Numbered from the stretch's first letter, positions 8,254 to 18,902 are shown. The stretch: 64,000 nucleotides of DNA from Niveispirillum sp. SYP-B3756 (GCF_009495745.1 NZ_WIDQ01000003.1:1-64000); one strand, 5' to 3'. Numbers and translations are program-made. Notes: generated from the letters alone by a model not told the origin.

Positions 8254-9891
8254 ATGTCGCCCCACACCCTTGATGCCGATGCCCGCCGCTGGCGTCTGAT
8301 CTCCACCCTGGTTCTGGCGCTGTTTCCGGTGCTGGTTGGTTTCTGGTCGCTGTCCCTGGGGCAGGACGGGAATTGGGATTTGCGTAATTACCATTGGTAT
8401 AATGCCTATGCCTTCCTGAATGGTCGCGAACTGACCATGGATGTGGCACCAGGGCAGGTGGCCAGCTTCTATAATCCCACGCTGGATTTGCCCGTATATC
8501 TGCTGGCACAGGTGCTGCCGGCGCGCGGTGTCTCCTTCGTGCTGTCCTTCGTGCAGGGGCTGAATATTCTGCCGCTGTTCGGGCTGGCCTTTGCTCTGTT
8601 GGCCCCGCTGGCGGCCGGCGCACGGCTGCGCACCCTGGCGGCCCTGCTGCTGGCCGTGGTCGGCTTCTGCGGGGCGGGGCAGTTGGGTCTGCTGGGTGCC
8701 ACTTTCTATGACAATGTGATCAGCCTGTTCGTGCTGGGGGCCGCCTGGCTGGTGGTGGCCAGGGCCGATACGGTGTGGCAGGGCCGACTGGTTGCTGCTT
8801 ACAGCGTGGTGGGGCTGGCCGGGCTGCTGGTGGGCAGTGCCGTGGGGCTGAAACAGCCGACGCTGCCCTTTGCCGTGGGGGCCTGCTTTGCCTTCCTGTT
8901 CATTGCCGGGGGGCTGTGGCGGCGGTTGTTCCTCTCCTTCTTCTTCGGCATCGGGGTGATTGCCGGCATGGCCCTGTTCTCCGGCCATTGGATGTGGCAT
9001 CTCTGGACCTATTACCAGAACCCGCTTTTTCCCTATTTCAACGATGTCTTCCGTTCCCCCTGGGGCGTGCCGGAGGCGTATCGGGATGACAAGTTCATCC
9101 CCCATGGTCTGGTCGCCAGCCTGCTGTTCCCCTTCACCTGGGTGATGGACCCGAAGAAGGTGGGGGAGATCATTTTCCGCGATCTGCGCGTGCCGCTGGC
9201 CTATGTCGTGCTGCTGGCCACGCCCATCATCATGTTGGCCCTGCGCGGGCGCAAGGTGCCGGCATTGGTGGACCGGCGTGCCGCCCTTTATGTGATTGTC
9301 GGCTCGGCCATCACCTATCTCGTCTGGCTGAAACTGTTCGCCATTTACCGTTATCTGATTCCGCTGGAAATGCTGGCCCCCATCGTGATGCTGGCTGCCG
9401 TGGCGCTCTGGCCGCTGCCGGTGAAGGCACGCGGCGGCATCATGCTGGCGCTGCTGGTGCTGGTTTCGGTGACCGGCAAGCCTGGCACCTGGGCGCGGGT
9501 GCCCTTTGCGGACCGGTTTGTGGAGGTGAAGGCGCCGACACTGCCGGACCCGGATCACACCATCATCCTGCAAACCGGCTACGCCCCCACCAGCTTCCTG
9601 ATCACCGGTTTCCCCAAGCAGATCCCGTTCCTGCGCCTGCACAGCTATTTCATCCATCCCGACCATGGCGATATCAAGCTGAACCAGGTGATGCGGGAAC
9701 GCATCGCCCAGCATCAGGGCGATTTCTATTGGCTGGTCGCGCATTGGGAAGTGTGGACGGCCAAAGATATTCTGCCCCGCTATGGCTTGGCTGCGGATAT
9801 GGATCATTGCCAGCTGGTCACCTCCAACCTGGATGAACCGATGATGCTGTGCCGGGTGGTGCGCCAGGATACCTCTGCGCAACCGTCATAA
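8254..9891 (+). CDS. Multi-pass GT-C-like membrane protein, candidate serotype-specific glycosyltransferase
   Basis: A 545-aa protein with about 10-12 hydrophobic segments through residue ~410, and a soluble C-terminal part (about 420-545). An acidic aromatic first loop, GQDGNWDLRNYHWYNAYAFL (residues ~36-55), resembles the periplasmic catalytic loop of GT-C enzymes that use lipid-linked sugars. It is followed by a GtrB-like GT2 and a GtrA flippase, the arrangement of gtr O-antigen glucosylation cassettes, in which the third gene is the variable, type-specific transferase. This role is inferred from context and topology; no close family was recognised. Confidence 0.7.
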   Translation: MSPHTLDADARRWRLISTLVLALFPVLVGFWSLSLGQDGNWDLRNYHWYNAYAFLNGRELTMDVAPGQVASFYNPTLDLPVYLLAQVLPARGVSFVLSFVQGLNILPLFGLAFALLAPLAAGARLRTLAALLLAVVGFCGAGQLGLLGATFYDNVISLFVLGAAWLVVARADTVWQGRLVAAYSVVGLAGLLVGSAVGLKQPTLPFAVGACFAFLFIAGGLWRRLFLSFFFGIGVIAGMALFSGHWMWHLWTYYQNPLFPYFNDVFRSPWGVPEAYRDDKFIPHGLVASLLFPFTWVMDPKKVGEIIFRDLRVPLAYVVLLATPIIMLALRGRKVPALVDRRAALYVIVGSAITYLVWLKLFAIYRYLIPLEMLAPIVMLAAVALWPLPVKARGGIMLALLVLVSVTGKPGTWARVPFADRFVEVKAPTLPDPDHTIILQTGYAPTSFLITGFPKQIPFLRLHSYFIHPDHGDIKLNQVMRERIAQHQGDFYWLVAHWEVWTAKDILPRYGLAADMDHCQLVTSNLDEPMMLCRVVRQDTSAQPS

Positions 9892-9972
9892 AAGGGGCCA
9901 GTTTCCGCTGCATCTTTTCCCCATTGGCCGTGTTATCAATGCGTTCCAACCTCGCTTCGGGCTGCCGCTTCC

Positions 9973-10938
9973 ATGTCGATCCTTGAAAATGTCCAGACTG
10001 CGCCGCACATTGCCGTGCTGGTGCCCTGCTATAATGAGGAAGCCTCCATCGCGGCAGTGATCCGTGACTTCAAGGCGGCCCTGCCCACGGCGACCATTTA
10101 CGTCTATGACAACAATTCCAAGGACCGCACGTCGGAGGTTGCCCGCGCCGCCGGCGCCGTGGTCCGGCGGGAGCCTTTGCAGGGCAAGGGCAATGTGGTG
10201 CGCCGCATGTTCGCCGATATCGAGGCGGATGTGTATGTGATGGTGGATGGCGACGATACCTATCATGCCCCCTCCGCCCCGGCCCTGGTCTCCAAGCTGC
10301 TGGATGACAAGCTGGATATGGTGAATGGCGCCCGCGTCACCGATTGGGAGACGTACCGGGCAGGCCATCGCTTTGGCAACATCATGCTGACCACCCTGGT
10401 GACCATGGTGTTCGGCAAGCGCACGGACGACCTGCTGTCGGGCTACCGCGTCTTCTCCCGCCGTTTCGTGAAAAGCTTCCCGGTGCTGGCCGGCGGGTTT
10501 GAGATTGAGACGGAACTGGTGGTGCACGCGCTGGAAATGTCTATGCCGCTGGGCGAGGTGGAAACCCCCTATAAGGACCGCGCACCCGGCTCCGTTTCTA
10601 AGCTTTCCACCTTCCGCGACGGTTTCCGCATCCTCTGGATGATCGGTAAGCTGATTAAGGAAGAACGGCCGATGCAGTCCTTCGGTATCATCGCCCTGCT
10701 GCTGGCGCTGATTTCCATCATTACGGCGGTGCCGCTGTTCATCACCTATTATGAAACCGGGCTGGTGCCGCGTTTCCCCACGGCCGTGCTGGCCACAGGG
10801 CTGGGTCTGCTCTCCTTCCTGTCGCTCACCTGCGGGCTGATCCTGGATACGGTGACGCGGGGCCGGCGGGAAATGAAGCGTCTGCGCTATCTGGAAATCC
10901 CGGCACCGGATTTCGACAGCGGCTTCCTGAAGCCGTAA
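9973..10938 (+). CDS. GtrB/DPM1-like polyprenyl-phosphate glycosyltransferase (GT2)
   Basis: A 321-aa protein that should transfer a sugar from a nucleotide donor to undecaprenyl phosphate on the cytoplasmic face. The GT2 domain begins IAVLVPCYNEE (13-23), has the metal-binding DGDD (92-95), and LSGYRVFSRRFVKSFPVLAGGFEIETEL, typical of DPM1/GtrB. Two C-terminal membrane helices follow (about 226-250 and 258-285). It lies 81 bp after the GT-C-like gene and 7 bp before gtrA, so it is probably co-transcribed with both. Confidence 0.88.
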   Translation: MSILENVQTAPHIAVLVPCYNEEASIAAVIRDFKAALPTATIYVYDNNSKDRTSEVARAAGAVVRREPLQGKGNVVRRMFADIEADVYVMVDGDDTYHAPSAPALVSKLLDDKLDMVNGARVTDWETYRAGHRFGNIMLTTLVTMVFGKRTDDLLSGYRVFSRRFVKSFPVLAGGFEIETELVVHALEMSMPLGEVETPYKDRAPGSVSKLSTFRDGFRILWMIGKLIKEERPMQSFGIIALLLALISIITAVPLFITYYETGLVPRFPTAVLATGLGLLSFLSLTCGLILDTVTRGRREMKRLRYLEIPAPDFDSGFLKP

Positions 10939-10945
10939 AGGGCTG

Positions 10946-11413
10946 ATGCCGGAACCCGCCATGACGGATGCCACCATGCCCCGCCCTGTTTCGCGCGAAT
11001 TGCTCACCTTTGGCCTGATCGGTATCGGTGGGCTGTTCGTTGACATGGCGGCACTGGCTTTTGCATTGCATGGGCTGGGGCTGGATTTTTACGGTGGCCG
11101 CCTTTTTTCCTATCTGATTGCGGTCACGTTCACCTGGTACATGAACCGGCGCTTCACCTTTGTCGGTATCAGCCGCCGGGCTGCCTTGAAGCAATGGGCG
11201 AAATTCACGGCGGCCAACAGTATTGGCGCGCTGGTGAATTACGGGACTTATGTGTTGGTGTTGCAGGTTGGCCCCGGCATTCTGGCGGCGTTGGGGCTGG
11301 ATCAGATGCTGGGGCCGTTGCTGCCCTATGCCGGCGTTGCCGCCGGCAGTGTCTCGGGACTGGTATTCAACTTTGCCATGTCGAAGTTTGTGGTGTTCCG
11401 TCGGCCTGCATAA
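10946..11413 (+). CDS. GtrA-family membrane protein (lipid-linked sugar flippase)
   Basis: A 155-aa protein with four hydrophobic segments and the GtrA signature: LLTFGLIGIGGLFVDMAALA, RLFSYLIAVTFTWYMNRRFTF and the C-terminal GLVFNFAMSKFVVFR. GtrA proteins flip undecaprenyl-phosphate sugars to the periplasm for use by a GT-C transferase. ATG codons at 10946, 10961 and 10976 are possible starts; the core aligns from the third. It is the last gene of the gtr-like cassette and converges on the DUF2807 pair with only 11 bp between. Confidence 0.88.
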   Translation: MPEPAMTDATMPRPVSRELLTFGLIGIGGLFVDMAALAFALHGLGLDFYGGRLFSYLIAVTFTWYMNRRFTFVGISRRAALKQWAKFTAANSIGALVNYGTYVLVLQVGPGILAALGLDQMLGPLLPYAGVAAGSVSGLVFNFAMSKFVVFRRPA

Positions 11414-11424
11414 GGCAGGGGACA

Positions 11425-12231
11425 TCAATCCACCGACTTGCCATTAATGGTGACGGAGGCAAGGCCGGAACGGTTGATCTGCTGGTCGTGCACCTTGCCT
11501 TTGAATTCCACGCCACCCAGGCCGGAAATAGTGACGCGCAGCATCTCGGTATCCCCGTCATGGATATCGATATCGCCCACGCCGCTGACCTTGATATCCA
11601 CAGGCCCTTCCACTCGCCCGGCATTGACATTGCCAAAGCCGGTGATGGTGAAGTGTGCCCCCTGACCGACGGATTTGAAGTCCATATCCGCTGCCCCGCT
11701 GACCACGCTGGTCAAAGGGCCGGCGATGCTGCCAGTCTTGATGCTGGCAGCGCCGGCCACCGTCAGGTCAGCCTGTTTCAGATTGCCGGTCTTTATATCG
11801 GCTGCGGTTTTGATGGTGGCGTTCAGCGGCCCGTCCAGATCGCCCAGGTTCAGCGCACCGACCATATCTTCCACTGTTACAGTACCCTGGCGCGGCATGG
11901 TGACGTGGATCTGGATATCTTCTGACTCCAGCTTCCAGGAAAAACCTTCCTTTTTCACATAGGCTGGGCGGGAAATAACCACATCCCCTTTTTCCCGTAA
12001 CAGTTCGATCTTGCGGATTTCCCGCTCATCCTTGCCGGAGATGCGGATTTCGATCTGGCCTGGCGCACCGTTGGTTTCGACAGTCACGGTGCCCATGACA
12101 TTGCGCAACACCAGCTGATCACCGGGCAGGGTTTGCGGGTCAAGGGTTGTAGCGGCGGCGGGTAGACTGGCCATACCGGCAAAAAGGACGGCCTGCAGCG
12201 TGGCACGAAGACGACGCATCATATTTCCCAT
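11425..12231 (-). CDS. DUF2807 (GIN-domain) secreted protein, second of tandem pair
   Basis: A 268-aa protein with an N-terminal signal peptide ending near PAAA-TTL. A repetitive beta-rich body contains runs such as GAASIKTGSIAGPLTSVVSGAADMDF and GVGDIDIHDG, typical of head-GIN DUF2807 proteins with right-handed beta-helix character. The function of the family is not established; it is often envelope- or surface-linked. The start could be 12231 or 12222. It follows a paralogue at 12270-13037 by 38 bp, so the two look like a tandem duplication in one transcript. Confidence 0.8.
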   Translation of the reverse strand: MGNMMRRLRATLQAVLFAGMASLPAAATTLDPQTLPGDQLVLRNVMGTVTVETNGAPGQIEIRISGKDEREIRKIELLREKGDVVISRPAYVKKEGFSWKLESEDIQIHVTMPRQGTVTVEDMVGALNLGDLDGPLNATIKTAADIKTGNLKQADLTVAGAASIKTGSIAGPLTSVVSGAADMDFKSVGQGAHFTITGFGNVNAGRVEGPVDIKVSGVGDIDIHDGDTEMLRVTISGLGGVEFKGKVHDQQINRSGLASVTINGKSVD

Positions 12232-12269
12232 CAAGACTATCTTGAAGAAGTGACAGTTTCAGGCGGTGC

Positions 12270-13037
12270 TCAGCTGGCGCGGCCCGTCACCTTCACCGAA
12301 CCGGAACCGTTATTATTGATGGCCTGACTGCGGGCCACCCCATCCAGGGTCACTTGACCGGAGCCGGCAATGGAAGCGGCCAGCGGGTCGGCGGTTCCGC
12401 CGCGCAGATTAATATCGCCGCTGCCATTCACGCTGGCGGCGACGGGGCCATTGACGCGGGCGATATCGATATCGCCGCTGCCATTGATTTCCAGCTTCAC
12501 CTCCCCCTGGGTGCTGCCGGTTGCCACGGATCCGCTGCCGTTGATTTCCACCTCCAACGTGCGGTCGATATCGCCAACCTTGATCTTGCCGGAACCTGAA
12601 ACCGAAAGTTTCGCGGTGCTGACATGGCCGATTGTCAGGCTGCCGCTGACAATATCATCCACCTCCAGCGGGCCGCGCAAATCGCCAACCTTGCCGTCGC
12701 CGATGAAATCCTCAATCTCCAGCCCCGTCCCGGCGGGCAGCCGGACGGTCACCTGGATCTGGTCATCCTCGCCCCGCCAGGAGGAACCGTCCCGCCTATT
12801 TTTTTGCTCGATCACCAGCGTGCCCCGGCTGGCATTGACGCTCACTTCCGCCAACCGCTTTTCCGGGCCCGTCACCTCCACCGTCACCTTATCCGTGTTG
12901 GCGACCGTGACATCCAGCTTGCCATAGACCCCATCGATCTTGACGGCACTGGCATCATAGCTCTGCGGACCGAAGGCGAAGGCCGGCAGTGGCAGCAGGC
13001 AAAGGGCGGTGGCGAGCAGTAAGTTCCTTGGCGACAT
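12270..13037 (-). CDS. DUF2807 (GIN-domain) secreted protein, first of tandem pair
   Basis: A 255-aa protein with a clear signal peptide (MSPRNLLLATALCLLPLPAFA). A body of short repeats follows, with GSGxI motifs: SGSGKIKVGDI, NGSGSVATG, NGSGDIDIA, NGSGDINLRG and NGSGSVKVTG. The spacing of about 19-20 residues suggests stacked beta-helix coils. The start has a GGGGGA-type site 8 nt upstream. It is a paralogue of the downstream gene, and no catalytic motif was seen. Confidence 0.82.
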   Translation of the reverse strand: MSPRNLLLATALCLLPLPAFAFGPQSYDASAVKIDGVYGKLDVTVANTDKVTVEVTGPEKRLAEVSVNASRGTLVIEQKNRRDGSSWRGEDDQIQVTVRLPAGTGLEIEDFIGDGKVGDLRGPLEVDDIVSGSLTIGHVSTAKLSVSGSGKIKVGDIDRTLEVEINGSGSVATGSTQGEVKLEINGSGDIDIARVNGPVAASVNGSGDINLRGGTADPLAASIAGSGQVTLDGVARSQAINNNGSGSVKVTGRAS

Positions 13038-13137
13038 TTTTCAGCATCCCCCGGCTGGCTTGTTTCCAGCGGGGAATAGCAATGGCCATGCCAATGGCGG
13101 AAACGCTGGAATCTCAGAAAAAACCTGTCGCCGGGTT

Positions 13138-13172
13138 GGCGAAGGTGTGGGGTGGGACGCCACACCTTCGCC
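13138..13172 (-). terminator. Strong hairpin downstream of ligA
   Basis: GGCGAAGGTGTGG pairs with CCACACCTTCGCC (13 bp, loop of 9 nt). It lies 26 bp past the ligA stop codon and upstream of the DUF2807 genes. No U tract follows on the minus strand, so it is a terminator-like or mRNA-stabilising hairpin. Confidence 0.5.
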
Positions 13173-13197
13173 ATTTTCACTACACGTTGATGAGCAG

Positions 13198-15381
<2,184 letters not shown>

Positions 15382-15397
15382 TTAGCAGCCTGTCCCC

Positions 15398-15730
15398 TTA
15401 ACAGGGCAATAAATTTGCCGGCTTCAGCTTATGCAGGCTGTTCGGTTCGCAGGCTGCTTGAAAATATGCAAGGGCAAATAAATCCAGCTCAACCGAAAGA
15501 CCGCGTTGAGCATTATTGCGCAGTACCTGCTCGACAAGTTGTTGGAGCGAAATACGTTCGTAGATACAGATATCTTCCAGCGCGCGCCAGCACTCTTCCG
15601 ACACCCGGGCATAGTGGGCGCGGCCATCTACCATGAAGCAGCGCCGGCGCAGACGATAAGAAAGATTGTTAAGCCCGTTCAGGAAACGGTTCACTCTTTG
15701 CCGCCGCACTGAATGATGGAGTTGCCACAC
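15398..15730 (-). CDS. Ribbon-helix-helix domain protein
   Basis: A basic protein of up to 110 aa. The core HYARVSEECWRALEDICIYE, then RISLQQLVEQVL, matches the short alphaproteobacterial ribbon-helix-helix family (Pfam RHH_4-like). Such proteins usually bind DNA as dimers. The upstream boundary is uncertain: GTG at 15730 or ATG at 15634 (78 aa); neither has a good ribosome binding site. The C-terminus contains a Cys/Leu-rich tail. It lies between rnhA and ligA and its target is unknown. Confidence 0.7.
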   Translation of the reverse strand: MWQLHHSVRRQRVNRFLNGLNNLSYRLRRRCFMVDGRAHYARVSEECWRALEDICIYERISLQQLVEQVLRNNAQRGLSVELDLFALAYFQAACEPNSLHKLKPANLLPC

Positions 15731-15777
15731 TTTACACCATTTGATGAGGCGTGCGCAATTCCACTTCTGCTAGTAGA

Positions 15778-16257
15778 TCAAGGCTTTTCCCGCGCGTCAC
15801 GCAGGCCATCGCGTGCCAGTTGATCGGCCCGTTCATTTTCCGGATGACCGGCATGACCTTTGACCCAGTGGAATTCCACCTTGTGTCTGGCGACGGCTGC
15901 ATCCAGCCGCTGCCATAGGTCAGCATTTTTCACCGGATCTTTGGCCGCCGTGCGCCAGCCATTGCGCTTCCAGCCATGAATCCAGGTGGTGATGCCGTTT
16001 TTCACATATTGGCTGTCCGTATGCAGCCGAATGGGGAGAGGGCGCTTCAGAGCCTCCAGGCCGCTGATCGCAGCCATCAACTCCATGCGGTTGTTGGTGG
16101 TGTCGGGCTCCCCACCCTTCAGCTCTTTTTCTACACCGCGCCAGCGCAGAATAGCCCCCCAGCCACCGGGCCCAGGGTTGCCGCTACATGCACCGTCGGT
16201 GAAGATGTCCACGACATCTTCTTCCTGGTCGCTGTCCATCACCGGCTCAGAGGCCAT
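15778..16257 (-). CDS. rnhA: Ribonuclease HI
   Basis: Degrades RNA in RNA-DNA hybrids. The 159-aa protein is of standard length and has the catalytic acidic residues Asp21 ([14 protein letters not shown]), Glu59 (NNRMELMAA), Asp81 (HTDSQYV) and Asp146 (NERADQLA), with the KGHAGHPEN loop. Its start overlaps the 3' end of thrB by 11 bp, so it is translationally linked to it, a common alphaproteobacterial order. Confidence 0.97.
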   Translation of the reverse strand: MASEPVMDSDQEEDVVDIFTDGACSGNPGPGGWGAILRWRGVEKELKGGEPDTTNNRMELMAAISGLEALKRPLPIRLHTDSQYVKNGITTWIHGWKRNGWRTAAKDPVKNADLWQRLDAAVARHKVEFHWVKGHAGHPENERADQLARDGLRDAREKP

Positions 16258-17209
16258 AATCGTTCAGCGTCCGGATTTGCTGGTGGAAGCGCAGCTTGTG
16301 CAGATATTCCAGCGGGTCTTTGCGCTTCACCAGCGCGCCAGCTGGTGTGTTCAGCCAGTCATAGAGCCGGGTCAGCAGGAAGCGCATGGCGCTGCCGCGC
16401 GCCAGCAGCGGCAGGGCGTCACGCTCCGCCGCGCTCAGCGGGCGCACCCTGGTATAGCCATCCAGCAGCAGCCGGGCCTTGGTGACATTGAAAGCGCCGT
16501 CCGCCTCAAAGCACCAGGCATTCAGGCAGATGGCCACGTCATAGGCCAACAGGTCATTGCAGGCAAAATAGAAATCGATCAGGCCCGACAGCGCCCTATC
16601 CTTGAAGAACACATTATCGGGGAACAGATCGGCATGGATGATGCCGGCGGGCAGCCCGTCACGCGGCCAGCTGGCCTCCAACAGGTCCAGTTCGGTTGCC
16701 AGAATATCGGCCAGACCGGGCTTCACCTCATCCGCACGGGCGCGGCTGGCCTCGAACAACGGGCGCCAGCCATCCACCGACAGGGCGTTGCGGCGCGACA
16801 GGCCAAAGCCGTCACCGGCCAGATGCAGGCGGGCCATGCCTTCGCCCAGCTGGGCGCAATGTTCAGGCTGGATACGGCGGGGCCACATACCGGCCAGAAA
16901 GGTGACGATCACCGCCGGCCGATCACACAATTCCCGCAGGGCCACACCGTCGCGTCCAGCTACAGGCTGCGGACAGGACAGGCCGCGCGCAGCCAGATGG
17001 TCCATCAAACCGAGGAAAAAGGGCAGATCAGCCGGGTTCACCCGCTTTTCATACAGGGTCAGGATGAAGGGGCCGCGATCCGTCACCAGAAGGAAGTTGG
17101 AATTCTCCACCCCTTCGGCGATGCCCTTGCACGAAATCACATCGCCCAGATCATACTGGGCGACGAACGTGCGCACATCCTCGTCGGATATTTCTGTATA
17201 GACAGCCAT
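16247..17209 (-). CDS. thrB: Homoserine kinase (choline-kinase-fold type)
   Basis: Phosphorylates homoserine for threonine synthesis. The 320-aa protein begins [22 protein letters not shown] and has the aminoglycoside-phosphotransferase-like fold, with [13 protein letters not shown] as nucleotide loop, catalytic HADLFPDN (192-199) and metal-binding IDFYFA (211-216). The frame is open 35 codons further upstream, but homology starts at the ATG at 17209. It overlaps rnhA downstream. Confidence 0.94.
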   Translation of the reverse strand: MAVYTEISDEDVRTFVAQYDLGDVISCKGIAEGVENSNFLLVTDRGPFILTLYEKRVNPADLPFFLGLMDHLAARGLSCPQPVAGRDGVALRELCDRPAVIVTFLAGMWPRRIQPEHCAQLGEGMARLHLAGDGFGLSRRNALSVDGWRPLFEASRARADEVKPGLADILATELDLLEASWPRDGLPAGIIHADLFPDNVFFKDRALSGLIDFYFACNDLLAYDVAICLNAWCFEADGAFNVTKARLLLDGYTRVRPLSAAERDALPLLARGSAMRFLLTRLYDWLNTPAGALVKRKDPLEYLHKLRFHQQIRTLNDYGL

Positions 17210-17408
17210 CGTAGGGCTTTGCCTAACCGGTTCCGGGGCCCCGGTCAATCGGCCAACGCCTGGCAGTGGCGGGAAAATTTCAGCGCATTCTGGTGCGGTG
17301 GTGAATTTCACCAATGTGAATGAGTGATTTTGCTATCAGGTGGTGTTTTTAGCTACGTGGCACCAAGGGGCTGTCAGAGAAATGGCGGATTTCAGCCATT
17401 CTCAAACT

Positions 17409-17423
17409 TGGCACGGTGGTTGC
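17409..17423 (+). promoter_or_regulatory. Sigma-54 promoter of the psp locus
   Basis: TGGCACG-GTGG-TTGC matches the consensus TGGCACG-N4-TTGC exactly, with GG and GC elements at the required spacing. It lies 56 bp upstream of the 43-aa membrane protein gene, followed by pspA and pspC. Known psp operons are RpoN-dependent and activated by PspF. No pspF gene is in the window. Confidence 0.9.
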
Positions 17424-17478
17424 TTTTAAGCTGGCATGGCCAAGACGGCCAGCGAAATCCAGATGAAGGACACCGACC

Positions 17479-17610
17479 ATGACCACGATGACCGCTTCCC
17501 GCCGCTTCACCCAGGCTAATGACAAGGCTGACCGTCAGGCGCTGATTGAAATGGTGCCTGTCATGACCATCGCCCTGGTGGTGATGTTGATCATCAACAG
17601 CCTGCTCTGA
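17479..17610 (+). CDS. 43-aa single-span membrane protein of the psp locus
   Basis: The product is 43 aa, beginning MTTMTASRRFTQANDKADRQ, with a hydrophobic C-terminal helix MTIALVVMLIINSLL. AAGGA lies 8 nt before the ATG. It is the first gene after a perfect sigma-54 promoter and 50 bp before pspA. A role beside PspA at the membrane, perhaps replacing PspB, is inferred only from position and topology; it does not show recognisable PspB sequence. Confidence 0.75.
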   Translation: MTTMTASRRFTQANDKADRQALIEMVPVMTIALVVMLIINSLL

Positions 17611-17660
17611 TCGACGACAGCACCAAGCACTCCGTTTTCCCGCCTGAAGGAGCCCCCATC

Positions 17661-18335
17661 ATGGGCCTGATCGACCGTATCGGCGATGTGATCAATGCCA
17701 ACCTGTCCAGCCTGCTGGATCGGGCGGAAGACCCGGAGATCGCGTTGAACCAGGCGATCCGGGAGATGGAGGACACGCTGTCCGAACTGCGCTGCGGCAC
17801 TGTCCGCATGATCGCCGAACGCAAGGGCCTGTCGGAAAACTGGCGGGCGGCTGAGTTCGAGATGCTGGAATGGGAGCGCAAAGCCGAAACCGCCCTGACC
17901 CACGGGCGGGAAGATCTGGCCAGGGCGGCCCTGGCCGCGCGGGAGGAAATCCGCCGCGCCGCCGCCCCGGCCGAGGCCGAATTGCAGGCATTGACTGATG
18001 CCATCGCCCGCATGACTGAGGATGCGCGCCAGTTGGAGGCGAAGCTGGCCGAAGCCCATGCCCGTCGCCGCGCCCTGGCCGCCCGCTATCGCGGCGCTGT
18101 CGACCGGCTGCGGGCCCGCACCACCTTGTATGACGGTCGGCTGGATGACGCCATGGCCCGGTGCGCCGAGATTGATCGGGAGATCGACTGGGTGGAAGCC
18201 AAGGGCGAAACGCTGAGCCAGCGGCGCCCCCGCGACCTCTCCGCCGAAATCGCTGCCCTGGAAAGCCAGGGCAAGGTGGATGAGGAACTGGCCGCCCTGA
18301 AGAAACGTCTGGCGGAACGCGCCGACCGCGCTTGA
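17661..18335 (+). CDS. pspA: Phage-shock protein A (PspA/IM30 family)
   Basis: A 224-aa almost fully helical coiled-coil protein, MGLIDRIGDVINANLSSLLD, with EDPEIALNQAIREMEDTLSEL. This is the PspA/Vipp1 N-terminal amphipathic helix and conserved helix 1. It binds stressed inner membrane, and in known systems restrains PspF. AAGGAG is 8 nt upstream of the ATG. It is followed by a 173-bp gap holding repeat copy B and then pspC. Confidence 0.93.
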   Translation: MGLIDRIGDVINANLSSLLDRAEDPEIALNQAIREMEDTLSELRCGTVRMIAERKGLSENWRAAEFEMLEWERKAETALTHGREDLARAALAAREEIRRAAAPAEAELQALTDAIARMTEDARQLEAKLAEAHARRRALAARYRGAVDRLRARTTLYDGRLDDAMARCAEIDREIDWVEAKGETLSQRRPRDLSAEIAALESQGKVDEELAALKKRLAERADRA

Positions 18336-18340
18336 GCGAA

Positions 18341-18487
18341 TGCGGGGGATGCCGCCGCCCGGCGCTTGAGGGAACTGAACATGCCCAAGAGCCATGATCC
18401 ATGGCTCTTGGAGGCCAGCGACCGCTGGCCCGCGCCACGTGGCGCGTAAGCCAAGGCGGCGGATGCCGCCCGGTGCTTGAGGGAACT
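18341..18487 (+). repeat. Modular hairpin repeat, copy B (inside psp locus)
   Basis: A partial unit (GGGGGATGCCGCC then GCCCGGCGCTTGAGGGAACT, 18344-18375) is followed by a full unit: hairpin 18385-18411 (CCAAGAGCCATG-ATC-CATGGCTCTTGG as two arms), 18413-18430 (GGCCAGC-GACC-GCTGGCC), 18431-18446 (CGCGCCACGTGGCGCG), linker TAAGCCAA, 18455-18470 (GGCGGC-GGAT-GCCGCC), then tail CGGTGCTTGAGGGAACT. It would be transcribed between pspA and pspC and may uncouple their expression. Confidence 0.85.
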
Positions 18488-18508
18488 TATTGAAATAAGG
18501 AGAGAAAC

Positions 18509-18787
18509 GTGAACCGCTTTGACCGCTATGCGCAGAATATCCGCAGCAGCAAGCTCTATAAGAACAGCGTGAATGGCATGGTCTGCGGCGTCTGCGCCGG
18601 CCTGTCCGACTGGCTGGGACTGAAAAGCTGGGCGGTGCGGCTGGTCGCCATCCTGGGCCTGATCTTCCTGACCGGCCCGACCCTGATCGCCTATTTCGTG
18701 GCGGCCCTGGTGTTGAGCAACCGTCCGGTGGCCCGCTATGACCGCTACGCCCGCGCCTTCGGCTATGACGAGCCCTATCGTCGCTGA
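18509..18787 (+). CDS. pspC: PspC-domain membrane protein
   Basis: A 92-aa protein with a PspC domain: KLYKNSVNGMVCGVCAGLSDWLGLK (about 14-38) followed by a membrane segment RLVAILGLIFLTGPTLIAYFVAALVL (about 44-70), and a Tyr/Arg-rich tail. PspC is a membrane sensor/effector of the phage-shock response. It starts with GTG, with AAGGAG 6 nt upstream. It is shorter than E. coli PspC, and no pspB or pspD is evident. Confidence 0.9.
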   Translation: MNRFDRYAQNIRSSKLYKNSVNGMVCGVCAGLSDWLGLKSWAVRLVAILGLIFLTGPTLIAYFVAALVLSNRPVARYDRYARAFGYDEPYRR

Positions 18788-18822
18788 TCACCATCCTCGG
18801 TCCGGCCCATCCGGGCTGGGGA

Positions 18823-18892
18823 GACAGGGCCGGGAGGGGGCAATGCGGTGTCCACCCCAATCCCTCCCGGCTCAATTCCTTCCGGCCCTGTC
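18823..18892. terminator. Nested inverted repeats between convergent pspC and TPR gene
   Basis: GACAGGGCCGG (18823-18833) pairs with CCGGCCCTGTC (18882-18892), and inside it CCGGGAGGG (18830-18838) pairs with CCCTCCCGG (18862-18870). The arms share bases, so the two stems compete. The position between converging genes suggests termination in both directions, though no U tract follows. Confidence 0.45.
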
Positions 18893-18902
18893 CTGACTGA
18901 GA

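Noticed and set aside
8152-9882. 576-codon open frame on the minus strand opposite the GT-C-like gene
   Set aside because: It is Gln/His/Gly-rich nonsense typical of the antisense of a high-GC membrane-protein gene. The plus-strand product has clear helices and operon context.
18341-18487. PspC-attached riboswitch or standard attenuator
   Set aside because: The structure belongs to the dispersed repeat family rather than to a known riboswitch class, and there is no leader peptide.
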